Shown piece by piece: positions 21,361 to 22,554 of a DNA stretch of 22,554 nucleotides. The notes under the pieces are model-generated. The model saw nothing but the letters and a program-made list of their open reading frames with translations, had not been told where the DNA came from and made no database searches. Made by a program: the position numbers and the translations under genes. The stretch comes from JBBIOI01 sp037443425 (lineage in GTDB: Bacteria > Desulfobacterota > BSN033 > UBA1163), in NCBI GenBank assembly GCA_037443425.1, contig JBBIOI010000052.1, positions 1 through 22,554 of the forward strand, in the 5' to 3' direction. Numbering within the stretch: position 1 is the stretch's first letter; the number at the start of each line of letters is the position of its first letter.

Positions 21361-22554
21361 TTATATATTTGAATCCCAATATTCCCTTATACTACCAAGA
21401 ACTATATGGGGAATATCTTCCTTTCGTTTTACTGGAAAAATGCTTATATTCTTTTTCTTTTCCACCGCCTTTTCAAATCTTGATGCATAGGGATTTTCTC
21501 CTATATGTACAACAGTAATCCTATTCTGAATTTGACTTAGAAAGGATATCAAAGCCTCAAGGTTGGTAATCTTCATATCTGTAATAATGAAAAGATCAAC
21601 ATTCTTTCTTCCACCCATAAGTGACATTATATCGTCCAAATCGAGTGCTGTCCCACCCCCAAAATATTTACAAAGACTTCTATATATTTCCTCTTTTTTA
21701 TCCGTAAAATCTAAAATATCTTTTCCACCCATCGGCGCATCACTAAAATTATAAACGGCAACCTTTGAATCATTTCTCAGATATGCATTTGTTGCACAGG
21801 CTGCACCTAAAACTGCATATGAAAGACTTTTCCTCGGGTTTATCATACTACCTGATGAATCAATCGCAATTAGGCAATCTGGCACTCCCTCCAATTTTCC
21901 TCTTCCTTTTCCTTCCATTTTTTTCCATATCTGCGTAATGCCAGGCATAATCTTACCAAAACTTGTCCAGGGATCTACATCCTGAAAAGGAGCCCCAATC
22001 TCCCATGGAGAATGTGAATGTGGATGTAAACTACCTTTTTTCTCTATCTTTATCTTCTTAACAGGTATTGCATAAGTCTCTGCAAGTTTCATATAGAAAA
22101 GGATATCTGCATCTATTGGACTGCCATGTCCTCTACCCATTCCTCCTTCCATCCCATAACCCATTTCTTTTAACTCTTCAGAAAAGTCCTCAATTATGTC
22201 TCTGAATTCTGAAACAGCCATAGTCCTTTTAGCATAATCTCTTAATCCCTGGTCAATCTCTTCAAAAGAATAATTATCAAGATTATGCTCCCCCTGAGGA
22301 TTATTCCCTTTATTCCCACCGCGTTTTTCCTGTTCTTCTTTTTCATACATAAGGAGACTCTTAATGGAGCGAGCAAACTTTTGAATACTTTCAGGCCACC
22401 GAGAGCGATCAAGATACGGTATCCTTGCAAGTCTCCTGACAATCTCATCATTTTTTGAGCCACTAAGATTAGAATCTAGAATTCCTAAATCGATTCCCCA
22501 TATCTTTTGATAAAGCGAGGCAATCACTTCTTCAACCTTTCCCTTCTTTAGGTT
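21361..22554 (-). CDS. von Willebrand factor A domain protein (5' end outside the window)
   Basis: The frame is open to the window edge, so the true N-terminus is missing; GTG at 22527 is only an internal candidate. The visible 397 or so residues hold a helical N-terminal part, a Gly/Met-rich stretch (GYGMEGGMGRGHG), a His-rich stretch (HPHSHSPW), and a C-terminal VWA domain. The MIDAS metal site is complete: DSSGS in AIDSSGSM, the Thr of GGGTALDLDD, and the Asp of ITDMKITN. VWA proteins of this layout usually work with a MoxR-type AAA+ ATPase in maturing or remodelling metalloenzymes. Such an ATPase gene may lie just outside the window, but that is inference. Confidence 0.82.
   Translation of the reverse strand, partial: NLKKGKVEEVIASLYQKIWGIDLGILDSNLSGSKNDEIVRRLARIPYLDRSRWPESIQKFARSIKSLLMYEKEEQEKRGGNKGNNPQGEHNLDNYSFEEIDQGLRDYAKRTMAVSEFRDIIEDFSEELKEMGYGMEGGMGRGHGSPIDADILFYMKLAETYAIPVKKIKIEKKGSLHPHSHSPWEIGAPFQDVDPWTSFGKIMPGITQIWKKMEGKGRGKLEGVPDCLIAIDSSGSMINPRKSLSYAVLGAACATNAYLRNDSKVAVYNFSDAPMGGKDILDFTDKKEEIYRSLCKYFGGGTALDLDDIMSLMGGRKNVDLFIITDMKITNLEALISFLSQIQNRITVVHIGENPYASRFEKAVEKKKNISIFPVKRKEDIPHIVLGSIREYWDSNI

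Overview
The window looks like chromosomal DNA from a low-GC, Gram-negative (diderm) bacterium. Periplasmic binding proteins with signal-peptidase-I-type leaders, TRAP and Liv transporters, PilZ proteins and a DUF4124 protein fit a Desulfobacterota-like (deltaproteobacterial) or related anaerobic lineage. The phylum is an inference; no rRNA or other marker gene is present.

Region 1 (1-5713, minus strand) is a histidine-degradation operon in the order hutU, hutH, hutI, glutamate formimidoyltransferase, formimidoyl-THF cyclodeaminase (the last cut by the window edge). It takes histidine through urocanate, imidazolonepropionate and formiminoglutamate to glutamate plus a one-carbon unit on tetrahydrofolate.

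Region 2 (5829-10681, plus strand) diverges from hut. It holds a FadR-type (GntR/FCD) regulator, a cytoplasmic reductive-dehalogenase-like corrinoid/iron-sulfur protein, and a three-part TRAP transporter (dctP, dctQ, dctM). The shared hut/regulator intergenic region has a palindrome that places a TTGACA box on each strand. It also has a FadR-type operator that abuts the regulator's start codon.

Region 3 (10696-15226, minus strand) is a complete Liv-type ABC importer, livK-livH-livM-livG-livF. It has a consensus sigma-70 promoter, an operator-like palindrome in its leader, and a strong stem-loop between livK and the permease genes. It converges on dctM with a gap of only 14 bases.

Region 4 (15227-16053) is about 830 bases without a convincing gene. 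It contains a MITE-like inverted-repeat segment, then very AT-rich DNA with a sigma-54-type promoter that points at a small exported protein (16054-16353).

Region 5 (16368-19720, minus strand) holds a tiny CxxC protein, three single-domain PilZ (c-di-GMP receptor-like) proteins, and an unusual 572-residue protein. That protein joins an L7/L12-like domain, an FxLYD-like domain, an acidic linker and an endonuclease-III-like domain. The domain keeps its iron-sulfur cluster ligands but appears to have lost the catalytic Lys and Asp.

Region 6 (19873-22554) holds a DUF4124 exported protein, a SAM methyltransferase and a 5'-truncated von Willebrand A protein, all on the minus strand. Between the first two, on the plus strand, is a strong candidate for an unannotated small RNA of about 99 nt. 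It has a good promoter, two perfect hairpins and a U8 terminator. Its first loop carries 11 nt identical to the anti-Shine-Dalgarno 3' end of 16S rRNA, and its second loop carries another CCUCC. This small RNA and the degenerate EndoIII/PilZ locus are the most novel items seen.
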